A stretch of 64,000 nucleotides of DNA from the NCBI GenBank assembly GCA_032433595.1, contig JASWJB010000111.1, positions 56,264 through 120,263 of the forward strand. Direction: 5' to 3'. This document shows, piece after piece, positions 47,587 to 59,054 of the stretch; position 1 is the stretch's first letter, and every line of letters starts with the position of its first letter. This DNA comes from Conoideocrella luteorostrata. Taxonomy: Eukaryota; Ascomycota; Sordariomycetes; Hypocreales; Clavicipitaceae. The notes below the pieces were generated by a model. It was given only the letters and a program-made list of their open reading frames with translations. It did not search any database and was not told where the DNA came from. The translations under genes and the position numbers were made by a program.

Positions 47587-49203
47587 TCACAGATAATCCT
47601 GGATGGCATCCCAAAATGCCGCTGGATCCTCAAACATCGGAAGATGCCCCGTCCGAGGCACAATCTTCAAATCAGCCCCTTTGCTGCCCAACAGTTCCTT
47701 GAAACCGTCCATGGCCTTCACCAACGCACCATTGGCATCACTATCACCAACAACAAAGAGGCCGGGCACGCCGCACTCCCTCATCCTCGGCTTCAAATCA
47801 TACTCCCAAAGCGCTGTACAGCTATTCTTGAACCCTGCCACATTATTAGCCGCTACCATTTGAGTCATTTCTTGCACGATATCCTCATTCGCCATTGAAG
47901 CAGGGTGGAACCACCGCTTAGTGGTCTGGGCAGCGAGCTTCTCGATCCCCCTTCCATCATCCCCTTCTGCTACGCTGATTCGGTCTTTCCACGCTTGCGT
48001 GTTCTTTGGGCTGGATGCAGTGTTGAAGTCGCAAGCGATAAATTTTTCGAGTCTTGCAGGATAGTTGATGGCAAAGTTGAGCACAGTTGCGCCGCCCATG
48101 GACACGCCGATCAGTGTGTGCAGTTTAGAAATGCGGAGGGCGTCAAGGACAAAGGCTATGTCGTCGGTAACAGTATCTAGACTCGCCGCGACGGGAGGTT
48201 GCGGGATACCGTGGCGTCCACGGGTGTCATACCGCAGGATACGCAGATCGGGGCGGTTTCTCTTCAGAATGGCGATGACGGAATCCCACATGTGAAGCGA
48301 GGTGAGGAGGGAGTTGGAGAAAGCGACAGTTGGGGCATTGGGAGAAGCATTTCCTTCGAGACGATAGGGAATCGTTAGAGAATCCTTGGTTGTAATATAT
48401 GAAGATATAACCGCGTCTGTTCCAGGGGTTGTGCTTGACTTGCCATCTGGAGCCGTAAATGCCGCGGACGTTGAGAGTTGCGTTAGCGACGCAAGATCTC
48501 GCGGCGCAGGACCGAAAACATAAAATAGGGACCAAATCTGTCGTCCCTTGGAGGCGACGTATTTGTCAAACAAATCCCTTCGTCGCGGCGTGTCCATGTA
48601 GGCTTTGTGTTCCAAGCCTCCCAAGCCATTTTCCTCTTTGTAGTCGTGCAGACAGAAGTAAACAATTTGTCCAGATCCTTCAATTGTCGAGGTCCTGAAT
48701 AGCCGTGATCTCAACCAGCCGGGCACCTTGGCAATCAATTCCGCATGTTCTTCTTCGAACCACTTTTGATACTGGTGACCCGCGCCGTCGGCATCTGTCA
48801 GAGTGATATCTACGGCCACAGTCACTATGCCCTCGGACTCCCTGTCGGCCAAATTCTCAATTGGCGTAAACTGCGACGACTCTTTGGTGTAAAGCAAGTC
48901 ATAGACATGTCGCTTAACGTCGACCTGGGCAATTGTACTGGCTTCCCTGGGAGAGCGGTCTGCGCGCAGAGCCGTATATGTTTCCCTTTCGAGGTGCTGC
49001 ATCGCGGTCACGTCATAGACGGCCATGAAGGCGGGCTGGTCAGCGGAAACAGCCTTGTAGCGGAAGCCGTTGGGGAAGATTTCCGGGAGGCGGAGGCGGG
49101 TTGGACCATGTTCGTTGTTGTACCATTCGTGAAAGTGAGCGTGAGGGAGCCCCGGCTTGGGGTTCATGGTTACGAGGAGAATTCCGGGGCGCGACATGGT
49201 CAT
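47587..49203 (-). CDS. EthD-like dimeric barrel / alpha-beta hydrolase fusion
   Basis: One intronless frame gives 538 residues; ATGs lie at 49203 and 49197 and either could start it. Residues about 6-105 and 125-232 look like two EthD-type ferredoxin-like (dimeric alpha-beta barrel) repeats, each with a related H/Q-x-W-(Y/F)-x-x-E-H motif (HEWYNNEHGP and QKWFEEEHAE). Residues about 262-538 form an alpha/beta hydrolase like 3-oxoadipate enol-lactonases. The nucleophile elbow is GVSMGG (S368), the acid is D487 or D489 in VVGDSDANG, and the histidine is H520 in GHLPMFED. In known families the N-terminal fold serves in dimerisation or small aromatic-substrate reactions, and the hydrolase cleaves lactones or esters. 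An aromatic-degradation or detoxification role is a reasonable inference; the substrate is unknown. It lies downstream of the TAP-like peptidase on the same strand, 1 kb away, with no evidence of a joint function. Confidence 0.85.
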   Translation of the reverse strand: MTMSRPGILLVTMNPKPGLPHAHFHEWYNNEHGPTRLRLPEIFPNGFRYKAVSADQPAFMAVYDVTAMQHLERETYTALRADRSPREASTIAQVDVKRHVYDLLYTKESSQFTPIENLADRESEGIVTVAVDITLTDADGAGHQYQKWFEEEHAELIAKVPGWLRSRLFRTSTIEGSGQIVYFCLHDYKEENGLGGLEHKAYMDTPRRRDLFDKYVASKGRQIWSLFYVFGPAPRDLASLTQLSTSAAFTAPDGKSSTTPGTDAVISSYITTKDSLTIPYRLEGNASPNAPTVAFSNSLLTSLHMWDSVIAILKRNRPDLRILRYDTRGRHGIPQPPVAASLDTVTDDIAFVLDALRISKLHTLIGVSMGGATVLNFAINYPARLEKFIACDFNTASSPKNTQAWKDRISVAEGDDGRGIEKLAAQTTKRWFHPASMANEDIVQEMTQMVAANNVAGFKNSCTALWEYDLKPRMRECGVPGLFVVGDSDANGALVKAMDGFKELLGSKGADLKIVPRTGHLPMFEDPAAFWDAIQDYL

Positions 49204-50253
49204 CTATCTTCCGCACTTTGATGAGGGTGAGGGTAGAATTGAACAGGCGCGAGTCGGGTTCGAAGCTCTAGGTGCGGGCGTGCGAGGTGATGCGGAAAAG
49301 ACTCGTAAGAAAGAAAAAATTAAAAAAAAAAAAAAGCTTTCCGGGTCAAGTATTAAGTTTGAGGCGACATGAGTGATCGGGCGCGCGAACATGACGCTGC
49401 GGATCCGACGAAGGGGTCCGATGCATCATCGGGTCGGCAGCGACGGTCGGGTTGTCGTTGTGAAAAGGTGGGTGAGGGGCAAAACATTTACCCCGCGTGG
49501 GTGTACAGAGGCTTCATACAACAAGTTCACGCAAATCACAGTGCATTTTGGTAGCAAAAAGATGAAAATGTTTCTGTTGGACTTTTAATCAAAATTTAGT
49601 GGCAAACACATGTTCTTAGAGGATCGGATACTGCTCGAACAGGCTCGAGAAGGGCAGCCGTTTCGACAAGCAAACAAGGAACAGCGCAAGTACCTTAATA
49701 GCATAGTGGATCGCCCTAGACTGGAATTTTCCAATACGGACTGTTACATAGGATGAACAGCCAAATACTGCCAATGAACTCGGTCCTCTCTGGCTTGCGC
49801 TTCAAGTCCATATGCAATAACATTGGCGTGTCGCATACCCAAGTGTTCTGGCACCAACGAGTTTACGTCTGTTGCTCAAGTACGGAGTACTCATACAACG
49901 AATTACGAGTGGATTACCAATCTCGGGCCCCGACGCCAAAGGGAGAACCTCCACAGTTTTCCACGGGAATGTCGGCAGCATGAGTCCTTCATGCGACCGT
50001 AGCTCGCGCTCACTTTGCTCAGCGCGTGACATAGTACATCTACGATTAGCTGGCTTTTCCAAGATGCAGCCGGATAACTATTTCTGAGCATAAAACCGCG
50101 AAAAGACCCCGCAGAGCAAACTACCCCCGCGCACGTGTGATCACATCGCATCGGATGAACCAAACAGTGCAGCCCTGCTTTCGAAAGCCCGAGTCTGAAG
50201 CACCCACCGCAAGGAGCACAGAGTTGCTTTGATGGTGTGAACCTGTAGACTAA
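49204..50253. promoter_or_regulatory. Intergenic region with promoter of the hydrolase fusion
   Basis: About 1 kb between the hydrolase start codon and the 3' end of the TAP-like peptidase. It should hold the hydrolase promoter. A 14-base poly-A tract at about 49322 (poly-T on the transcribed sense) lies close upstream of the ATG, and a GTACGGAGTAC motif lies at about 49881. No gene is visible. Confidence 0.45.
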
Positions 50254-52157
50254 CTACTGTTGCCGCCCGTCGGGGGAGGGGTAGCCGCTACAGCCCTCAT
50301 CCCATGGTCCGCATTGCGTTTTGCATATCGTTTCACCGGCTGGCACCTTACCCGTCTCAAAATAGTCAGCCACAGTGCGCTTTGTGCAGTCACTCGGAGC
50401 GATGCCGATAGCGCAATGACCAATGGATTCTTGAATGACGAGACCGGCACCAGGGTGCTTCGCAGCCATGGCGCGGGCCGCCCTCAGTGGCGTTACGGGA
50501 TCGAGGCGGTTGCTCAAGAACAACAATGGCGCGGCAGGACGCCCAGCGGTCGGTCGGGCCACGGCCTTGGGAGTCCCAAAGGGGCCTTTGAACGACAGGT
50601 TGGGACGAAACGGCCAGCTCGAGCAGCTGAACCGAATTCTGGACCAATAAGCACCCAATAATTGCGATTTACTCTGCTGCTGTTGCACATACTTGCTCCA
50701 CCAGGCCGCGTCTTTGTCGGTAATGTCGTCGCCGTCACCACAAACTACAGCGCAACGGGACTCAGGAAGCATAGAAGTCGACATAGTGCTATTTTGGTCA
50801 GAACAAGTATTGGATAGATCCGGAAGTAAACCAGCGCCTATCATGCCACCGATTAGGCTAGTAGTGTTGCCTCCCATGGCCTGTACAAGAGTTTTGGCCA
50901 GGGATTTGAAAGACGTAATTGGATCGTAGAGGGAGACCCCGACAAAGTTGCGAACATCTTTACCAGTAATAACGACGATAGCACCTGCAGGAGATAGTGC
51001 AGGCAGAGGCGCATCGTCGAGATCGTTGATCCAAGACCAAAAACGAGCTTTAAGTTGAGATGAGGAAGTGTCGGAGTTGGAGGCCATGGCGCAAATAAGG
51101 GGGCCGGCTCGGTGACAGCCTTGCCAAAATTGTTCAAGTACTTCATCGGTGTCCTCGAGACTGTGCAGCCAACCCTGAGTGATGTAAAGATAGTCATTAG
51201 TTTCACGTCTAGGCGGCTGTCTGAGGGAATGGCTAGTGAAGCTGCGCATCTCTGACCCAGCATGGCTGTACTTACCGGCCCTTTCGAATACTCGTCTGCA
51301 TTGACGATGCCATCGAGTACCATTCGTCCAACGCGTCCAGGATACAAGGATGCAAAATAGTTACCAAGCACCGAGCCATAGGAAAAGCCAATATACTGAA
51401 GCCGCGGCGTGTTGTCCGCATCATCTAGCGTCCGTTTCTTAAGCTCCAGACGAGTCTCGGCGTCGTCTTTTACAACCATCTCTTGTTTCCGCAGCTCATC
51501 AACTCTATCCACCATCTCCACCATGTCGCGGGCCACACTGGGGGTATTCACATACGCCATTGCGTCCCCCCACTGCCCTTCGGAGTATTTACAGCGCTCC
51601 GACAGCGCCTTTGTCACCGCGAGGCTTTGTTTGATGGCGCCGAGGCCCTTGTCAAGCCCTCCATTGACACGATCTTCGAGCTGCCATGCATTTCGGGCCA
51701 CAGCGTCAGAGTGAAAACAGTCAGCCTTTGGCGTAGTTTGACCCATGCCACGAGGATCCCACGAGACGATTTCGTAGTGGCGTTGGCCGGGTTTGTCCAC
51801 AAAATGCTGCATATTGCGACCGGCATTTTGAATGTACGAAACACCCGAAGCCCCTGGTCCACCTGGATTGACAAAGATACTACCGCCGAAGGCTGGATCG
51901 TCGCTAGAGACCACTGCAGGTAGTTTGGTTATGGCGATCACGGCAGTGCGGTTGTCCGCGGCATTCGTGTAGTCAAGAGGCACCTCCAGGCGTGCGCACT
52001 TAAACCCGTCATAACAGTCGTGGTACTTGAGATTGCCGCTGGGATTGATCGCTTTCCAATCGAATTGCGAGCTTTGCGACGTCAAGTCGGACGCGGAAAT
52101 TGCGTCCGCCAAGACATATAGCAAGGCTAATTGAAGGGTTTGAGACCCAGTACGCAT
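50254..52157 (-). CDS. Secreted TAP-like S33 family peptidase (alpha/beta hydrolase)
   Basis: Two exons on the minus strand, 52157-51276 and 51174-50254, separated by a 101-nt intron, give 600 residues. A signal peptide (MRTGSQTLQLALLYVLADAI...) ends near residue 20. The hydrolase core has the oxyanion motif NPGGPGASG (98-105), the WDPRGMGQT segment (133-141), and the nucleophile elbow GFSYGS with S259. The C-terminal TAP-like domain supplies D519 (SNRLDPVTPL) and H547 (SIGHCAIGI), completing the triad. Eight or more cysteines fit a secreted, disulfide-bonded protein. Relatives include Streptomyces tripeptidyl aminopeptidases and fungal secreted S33 proteins that take peptides or esters. The substrate is not decided here. 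An insert rich in Lys, Glu and Asp (about 221-248) lies just before the nucleophile. The splice junction (KGP-GWLHS) restores phase and a continuous domain. Confidence 0.88.
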
Positions 52158-54129
52158 GCTTTGACTGTGAGTTAGCCGAGATGACTCAACGATTGTCGAA
52201 AATATGAAAGGACTAAGAATTGCGCAAACATACGTTTTGACTGCGCAATGCGTTGCTGTTTTTATGTCGCGATGTCAGTGGTCATGGACAGTCGTACGTT
52301 GGGGCTGACGGCGACCAGAGGAAAGTCGAAAAGGCGACTGGCACTTCAAGTTGCGACACGCGAGCTCAAATAGCAAGTCCGTAAGTGCCCCGCGGATGAG
52401 TTACTACTCCGTAGTTAGTTAGTTGGCGCTATCATCGCGGCGATTTCCCCAAAGAGACTGGAGATCCGTTGGTCTCCACTCTTCATTTTGCGGAACGTCG
52501 TGTCAACGGCCATGTTCAGCAACCGGGTCTCTCAACCTCGCATATGTAAAGACCTTTAACTGATCAAGGTAACAGAAAAATTGGTATCGCCTACCTGTGC
52601 AGCTCGTTGGCGACTCTGTAAGCTGGTTAGCCAGCAAAAATGACCTAATTAGTAGGCACGGTCCCCAAGGAAGTTGCGCAGTTGCTTCACCCGCCATCGA
52701 CGTGTTGCGACTTGTAGTGCTCTTGATGATGAAAGGACTAACAAGGCTGAATGAAGACACATAAGGTGCCAATGCGCTGTGTTGTTTAGACATCCCAGCA
52801 ATAGCAAATAGTGCGAAAATTCGGCGTCACCGCTGCTTGTTTGATGCCTCGTTCTTTGTTGGGGCTGAAGTGGCGGAGGAAGTAGTCTACACAGTGATAA
52901 GAAGCTGGGTAATACAAGTACGGTCTTAAATGTCTATTTAATTTGACTTTGCAATCAACCGGATACGCATTCCGGAGGCATGGGGAGCTGACCAAGGGTG
53001 CCGTCAGCTTTGCAACCTTGAAGTTATATGCCGCATGTTTCGGTGAGCTACTCGACATGATACTCAGTGTCTCTCTGAGTCAAACCGGAGAGAATGGGTT
53101 AGTATCATTGGCCAGACCAGCAGAGGGAAGTCTATACGGTTATGTACCTTGCCACGGCCGGTGGAGGTAAGCAGTGGCAACACCACATTAGGTGACGCTG
53201 ACACCTCGTCTTCGGACCCTCAAGAGTTGAGAAGTGAGCTTGCATGTACATTATCACAACAGCCACTCTTGTTCAAAGGCTGTAGAAGGCGCTGTGGCCG
53301 CCTCTCTTCAGAGCTGAACGGCACCGCTTGGACCCTGGTGCTAATAGGAAGCTAGCTGATGGCGGTCACCTAACAAACCTGATATTTCACAACATTTACC
53401 GGTGCCGGAAAAAAAAATCTCCAGAAGGAAACTAAAATCTACAAACTACGACGAAAATATGGGCGTCGACTATTGCGGGCCCAAGATACCCGAATCGCAG
53501 CCAGATCCTATGCCTATCGAGAATCCAACGGTGCAAATCACGACTGTCACTGATGAGACAAGCGACCACTGCAGTTCTGGTGGCACGAAATATGCGAACC
53601 CCGAAACCATATCCATAGGCCGGAAAAGGCAGTCAAGGAACAATGTTGATGATTGCTGCTTGTCTGGAAAATGCAGCCGTGAGCAAACGTAGGAGGGCTA
53701 AAAAGAGCAGGATCCGTGAAGGAGGAAGCCTCGCTTTACAAGAGGGACAACAGCTACGGAGGTAGAGAGACGAGCCAACCACAAGTGGGAGGAAGGTATC
53801 ATCCCCAAGTTTCACGAAGCACAAGGACCCCGAGAACGGCACTGCATCACTTGTGACGAGGTAGGGCTTAACTTGGAGATAGTGGTAATGGTTCAGAGGA
53901 TGAAGAATCCGAGTAAGTCTATTTCTATTAATCATGCGTTATTGTATTATACGAGTTAAAAAGAGGTAATAATGGGAAAATGGACCGTTCGGTGGTGGAA
54001 TACATTGTCATTAATTGGTGATGACCACACTAGGAAGGCAGTTTGCTCCTGATTGCACTTAAAGGCCGACGGTGATAAACTTTTCCATTCGCTACGGGTG
54101 GCATCGACTATGGTTCGAGAACTATTCTC
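52158..54129. other. Intergenic region
   Basis: About 2 kb. The first few hundred bases are the promoter side of the TAP-like peptidase. A frame at 53402-53692 lacks an ATG and looks like chance. An ACTCCGTA motif lies near 52407. I see no gene. Confidence 0.45.
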
Positions 54130-56048
54130 CTACTTGTTGACTGCTATATGATCCCCTGCAAGCTCCTCAACCATGTGGCTATCATTTACACTGTTCTTCT
54201 TTTCCCTAATTTTCTTCTGATAGTATTTGGCGATTATCCTCGCTGAGGTGCCGTGCTGCTCATATAGAAGATCAACTTCTTCCAAGGACAAATTGGCAGT
54301 CTCGGGGTAACAAAAGTACACGACTGGTACAAATGCGAAGTTTAAACACATGAAGATCAGATAGGCTTTCCACTGCAACCGGCTGATGAGTGTGGGGGTA
54401 ATCATAACTATGAAAAAGTTCTAGAGATGTTTTGGTTAGTCGTGAGTTTTTCACAAAAAAAACAAAGAAAAAAGACAGATCATGCCTACCCAGATCCAAT
54501 TTGATGAGACAGCGACGGCACTTCCCTTACTTCTCACATGGAGAGGGAGGATTTCTGGTACATATGCCCAAGGAACGCAAGCGACAGTGGCTCCATATAT
54601 GAGCATAAACTATTACAAGATCAGACCATGACTAGAGACTATTGCAAAGACGACACAACTCACAACATAGAAAAACGCAACTCCGGCAATGGAGGCAACA
54701 CGGGAAACAGAGCTCTCATTGAAACCCAGCAGAATCGAAATACACATCATGGCTAGGCCGCATCCCAGAGATCCCACGATCATCGGTACACGACGCCCAA
54801 TGCGATCGGCTAAGGTTGCTGGGATGAACGAGCCTAGCAAAAACATCAAATTTATCCTTATGAATTCTTAACAAACAATGAATCATGAGAAATTCTTCTG
54901 GCTTAAGCATGAGACTTACGTGGCGCTTAATAGGACCGCCATGTCATGAAAGAGACCAATATTTTTCCGCAATACTGTCGGCATATAGTACCTGAGCATT
55001 CCATTAGGAAGGTCTTGAAGAAAGATGAAAGGAAACATACACTACAAGGTTGATACCCCCCATCTGGTTCATAAATTGCATACCATACGCAAGGGCGACT
55101 CTTTTTCCTGTCTGCACACGATCCTTCATAAATAGTCTTGCCCACGAATATTCTACCGCAGCCGACTCTGCTCTGAGCGCATTAAGAATCCCGCGTTGCT
55201 CATTGACAACCTTCTCGTCTTCCGCATTTGTGTCATAGATATCACATAGGACTTGAAGGGCCTCGTTGTTACGCTCTTTACGGTACAGAAATCGGGGAGT
55301 TTCGGGTAGCGCAAGTGTCATCAGCGTGACAACCTACGTATCACCAGTAAGTATCAGTGGCGTACACCTTCTGGCATTAGGTGCGCTTGCCACAGCAAAG
55401 AACAGTTGAAACCCGATTGGCAACCTCCAACCCAACGGTCCATCCACACGGACCACTCCGTAATCGAAAAACGCAGCTTTACCCTTGTCAGATTCTTCCT
55501 ACGTGGACTCTTGCAGGTGAATAACATTACATATAACAAGACAAAGGCCGACGAAGACTATTTCAGAGCAAACCAACTTCCTTCGCACAATTCGCTTTGA
55601 TACACAGGAACTGTAGAGGTCTCCAGGCCTGTCCCAACGCCCGTAATAAATCTACCCACCATTAGATGAGCTAGTCCGTACGCAGAGGTCTGTAGCGATG
55701 CGCCAATCTAAAGCAATGTTAGAATGATTAGAGCAGTCTGTCTCTTGTAGGGTCCCATTGACTTACAAATATCCATACCATCGAGATGAATATGACGTTG
55801 CGTCTGCCTGTCCTGTCCCCAATGAGCCAGCTCATGATACAACCAGTGAAACAGCCAAGTTTGTAAATGCTGATCATGAAACCCAACTGAGCATCGTTAG
55901 GATGGCCTAGGGTGCGTAGTAGATGTTCATTAGTGACCAGACCGCTCATCACACCTTGATCGTAGCCAAAAAAGATGAAGGCAATTTAGCATGTGAAGGC
56001 TATGGCCCAGCGAAGGGGCCTTCCATTTGGAAACACCTTGGTGGGCAT
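54130..56048 (-). pseudogene. MFS sugar transporter, broken by a premature stop and a frameshift
   Basis: The minus strand encodes a sugar porter in several exons from ATG 56048 to TAA at about 54130. Recognisable parts in order: FGYDQGVMSG, GDRTGRRN (loop 2-3), GRFITGVGTGLETSTVPVYQ, GPLGWRLPIGFQLFF, PETPRFLYRKERNNEALQ, MNQMGGINLVVY, YMPTVLRKNIG, PATLADRIGRR, VPWAYVPEILPLHVRSKG and YPETANLSLEEVD. Two defects stand out. The N-terminal FTC-x-IAFIFFGYD is interrupted by TAA at 55988-55986, where relatives usually have Gln (CAA/CAG). Near 55577 the frame shifts by one base at ELCEG / LVCSE, consistent with a lost base in a Lys codon, and the stretch behind it also lacks clean splice sites. The remaining introns splice in phase. 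The gene therefore looks recently inactivated, unless there is a sequence error or unusual splicing. It lies beside the xylitol-type dehydrogenase and a second, intact porter. Confidence 0.7.
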
Positions 56049-57115
56049 GATAAATCGAGGATTTGTTTGTAAACTTTGACAATATTCTAAAAAAAAAACA
56101 AAGGAGGGCAACAATGGTTGCAGAGATCAGGTCTGGGAAAAGTATCTAGTTCTGGGGCAGAAGCTCGCTTATAACTGTCATTCTGCGACCCTGTGATCAG
56201 AAGACTTAAAGTAAACGCTTGATAAAAGGTTTATTGGCCCATTGACAAACATATTCATTCATGAGATCACTCGCACAGCTCAAACGTGGGGCATCAAGCT
56301 ATCCTACGTAGAACTAAGTTTCGGCGGGCTAAGTGCCTAGTTGTGAGTTAGCCAAAATTTCCTTTTTAGGCAATTTAAGAGCACGCTACTGACTCGGCAT
56401 CCCTTTACCTATTGCTGGTGTTGATCGCTGCTGTCGGCGACGGAGCCGCCTAGCCCAATGGCGCGAATCGACCTTCCTACCATAGAAATGATTCGAGACT
56501 TTGCGTTATCCGCATGAGCAAGCGAGCTTGCGTCAACACAGTTCAATTTCTCATTATGATGCGCAAAGTCACCGTGGAGTGGCCTTGCGGTTAGTAAATA
56601 GTATAGAACTGGTCGTGGCACGATGGCTTTCTTAGGGTAGCGAATGGTAGCTTTCGGCTACAGAATCTTGTATCTCCCCAGCGTTGCAGTTGCCCACAGC
56701 GCCTCAAATGCGTCCCTTGACTGTTTCCCTGAGCCTTTGGATAAACGCTACTGTTGAGTGAGCTTTCGGAGGTTCTGTTAGGGACCATACTGCATTGGCG
56801 AAGGTATCGTTCATGTGGCTGGATATCCAACATACTAATGCATTGCCGTGAGCATGAGTTACGTTTCGAAACCCAAATAAAAGTGTTTGGAAAGAGTCTT
56901 AAAGGTCGCCAGACGTCCGAGCGACCGCCCATCAGGTACCTTTCAAGTGCTCGAAGCCTGCTGGCCGTCCTAGAAATGAATGAGTCACGACTAAGACATT
57001 AAACATGATGATGTCTTCATGTACGCGGAAACATGACACGATATGTGCTGACGTTTGGTAGCTCTGAAGTCAAGTTTATTTGAGAGAAAACTCTATTAAT
57101 CTGGTCTGACTTTTC
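56049..57115. other. Intergenic region
   Basis: About 1.1 kb between the start of the broken transporter and the 3' end of the dehydrogenase, both on the minus strand. No gene is visible. Confidence 0.5.
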
Positions 57116-58354
57116 TTACTTCACACCCTCTATCATAACCTTGAACACGTTGCCCCGGCCTTCCTTGACCAACTCAAAGGCCTTCTCGGCATCCTCAAAC
57201 TTGAAACGGTTTGTTACAAGCCTCTTCACATCGATCTTGCCGCTGGAGATGAGGTCGATGGCCGCTGGATAGCATCCTGCCAAATATCTGATAGAGCCCT
57301 TGATCGTCAAACCTCGAATGCATACAGCAGTGATGGGAAACGCCACTGTTTCTTTGCCCATGCCCGCCTGCACAAATGTGCCGCCCCTCTTGGCCGCAAA
57401 GACGCCCAGCTGCACACAAGGCTCGGCGCCGCTGCACTCCAGGACAACATCGGCTCCATCACCTAGACCGTAAGCTTTTTTCAGATCCTCCGCCAAGTTC
57501 TGCGCGTGGTCCATGGCGTTGATACCAGCGTCCGGCCTTGTCGGCTTGAACACGTCGTCGACACCGTAGCCTTTGGCCACCTCAAGTCTAGAGTCGATCA
57601 AATCCACGCCAATGACCCTTTTGGCGCCCCAAGCTCTGGCGACAGCTTGACAGAGGACACCAATGGGGCCGCAACCCAAGACCACCACCGTCTGATGAGC
57701 CTGGAGATTCGCTGTCTTAGCGATAGCCACAGCGACTGACACCGGTTCGACCATGGCAGCCTCTTCCAGATCCATATTCTCGGGCACTTTGTAGCAAAAA
57801 TCTGCCGCGTTGATGTAATATTTGGCCAGAGTGCCGTCGTGCGGAGGCGTCGCGGCGAACACCATGTCCCCGCACAGATGGTAGGAGCCCACGCGGCAGT
57901 AGTCACAACGTCGACACGGTACCCCCGGCTCCATGGCGACCCTGTCACCCGGCTTAAGAGTTTTCACCTTGCTGCCGACCTCAGCGACCACGCCGGACGA
58001 CTCGTGGCCGAGAACCATGGGACCATTGACGACATACGAGCCGATATGACCACGCTGCCAGCTGTGACTGTTAGTATCTGCTCATCTCCACGCCTTTGCT
58101 TGGTACTCACTAATGAACCTATCAAGTCATCAGTCTTGTTACATTCCTCAGACGGTGAGGATGGAACTTACATCGCTACCACATATGCCGGTCTGCGCGA
58201 CATGAACCATGACATCGTATGGGTCTTGGATCTTGGGTATCGGCCTGTCTTCGAAGGAGACGTTCTTCACCGATTGCAACACAAACGAAGGGTTCTACAT
58301 GATAGATCAATCTCTCTGATCCATGCTATCAACAGCATCGGCACTTACATTCAT
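57116..58354 (-). CDS. Zinc-dependent xylitol/sorbitol-type dehydrogenase (MDR family)
   Basis: Four exons on the minus strand, 58354-58349 (6 nt), 58294-58172, 58118-58111 (8 nt) and 58061-57116, give 360 residues; introns are 54, 53 and 49 nt. The two tiny exons complete MN and VHY, restoring the family motif GICGSDVHYWQRG. Catalytic zinc ligands are C40 and H65-E66 in GHES. The structural zinc site is C95, C98, C101 and C109. The Rossmann motif is GCGPIG (175-180), and D199 in VIGVDL favours NAD over NADP. Fungal relatives are xylitol dehydrogenase (xylitol to D-xylulose), L-arabitol 4-dehydrogenase and sorbitol dehydrogenase; I favour xylitol dehydrogenase. The enzyme is cytosolic. It is transcribed divergently from a short-chain dehydrogenase with a shared 700-bp promoter and sits between two sugar-transporter genes, which points to polyol or pentose catabolism. 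Confidence 0.88.
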
Positions 58355-59054
58355 ATTGAGAAAACTGGGCAGCGTCAGTCTGAATGTGATACGATTGAAC
58401 TCATATCCAGCCCAACATAGGGTTCGTCTACAGCTTCTTTATGTACGTCGAAGGCAATACGGATCCATGAAGTTGTCTCCACATAAATATCTATCGTGAA
58501 AGTTACCTTTTATGGCGAGAGGAGCGTCAAAATCGCATTCCTGTCTCGTGATGCCCTTGGCTAGGTTCAATCCTTCTTGTCGCAAGCAAATCGCGGAGGA
58601 CTGGTGGAGAAGTTAGTACATGGCGATTGGCGCCGGCAGATTTTCTCTTTCTGGCAATTTAAGAAATCCCTGTCGCTGTCCCGTGGCTCCGCCAATTCGA
58701 CTGATCTGGAGTCCTAACCATTGCAAGTTTGTAATCTGACCACACCAAGTCAAGGTTTTCGCGAAGTGTCCACCGAAAGGCCAGGCTATCCAAAAATTCT
58801 CCCAACAATGGGGAACGACGTACGACTTTGCGTCGTGTAATTTGCTGTTTTTGGCAATGTACACGCTCATCGTCGCGGTGGAATGCATCGCCCAACCGTG
58901 CTCTGCTGGCTTATGTGCGTTCATTCATTGTTGATGGTTTAAGCAATAAAATATTCATCTATCAATGAATAACTCCAAACAACCTTAGACTTTTTTTTTT
59001 TTTGACTCGTCTCTCTATCATATCTTCGCTTCAAGTCGCTACACTTTGCCTAAG
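58355..59054. promoter_or_regulatory. Shared divergent promoter of the two polyol dehydrogenases
   Basis: About 700 bases separate the start codons of the zinc-dependent dehydrogenase (minus strand) and the short-chain dehydrogenase (plus strand). The arrangement would allow one regulator to control both. A poly-T tract (about 58990-59003) lies 50 bases before the plus-strand ATG, as is common in fungal core promoters. I did not find a convincing specific operator. Confidence 0.5.

Noticed and set aside
53402..53692. A 96-codon frame rich in charged residues
   Set aside because: It lacks an ATG, has no domain pattern and no splice sites linking it to other coding sequence.
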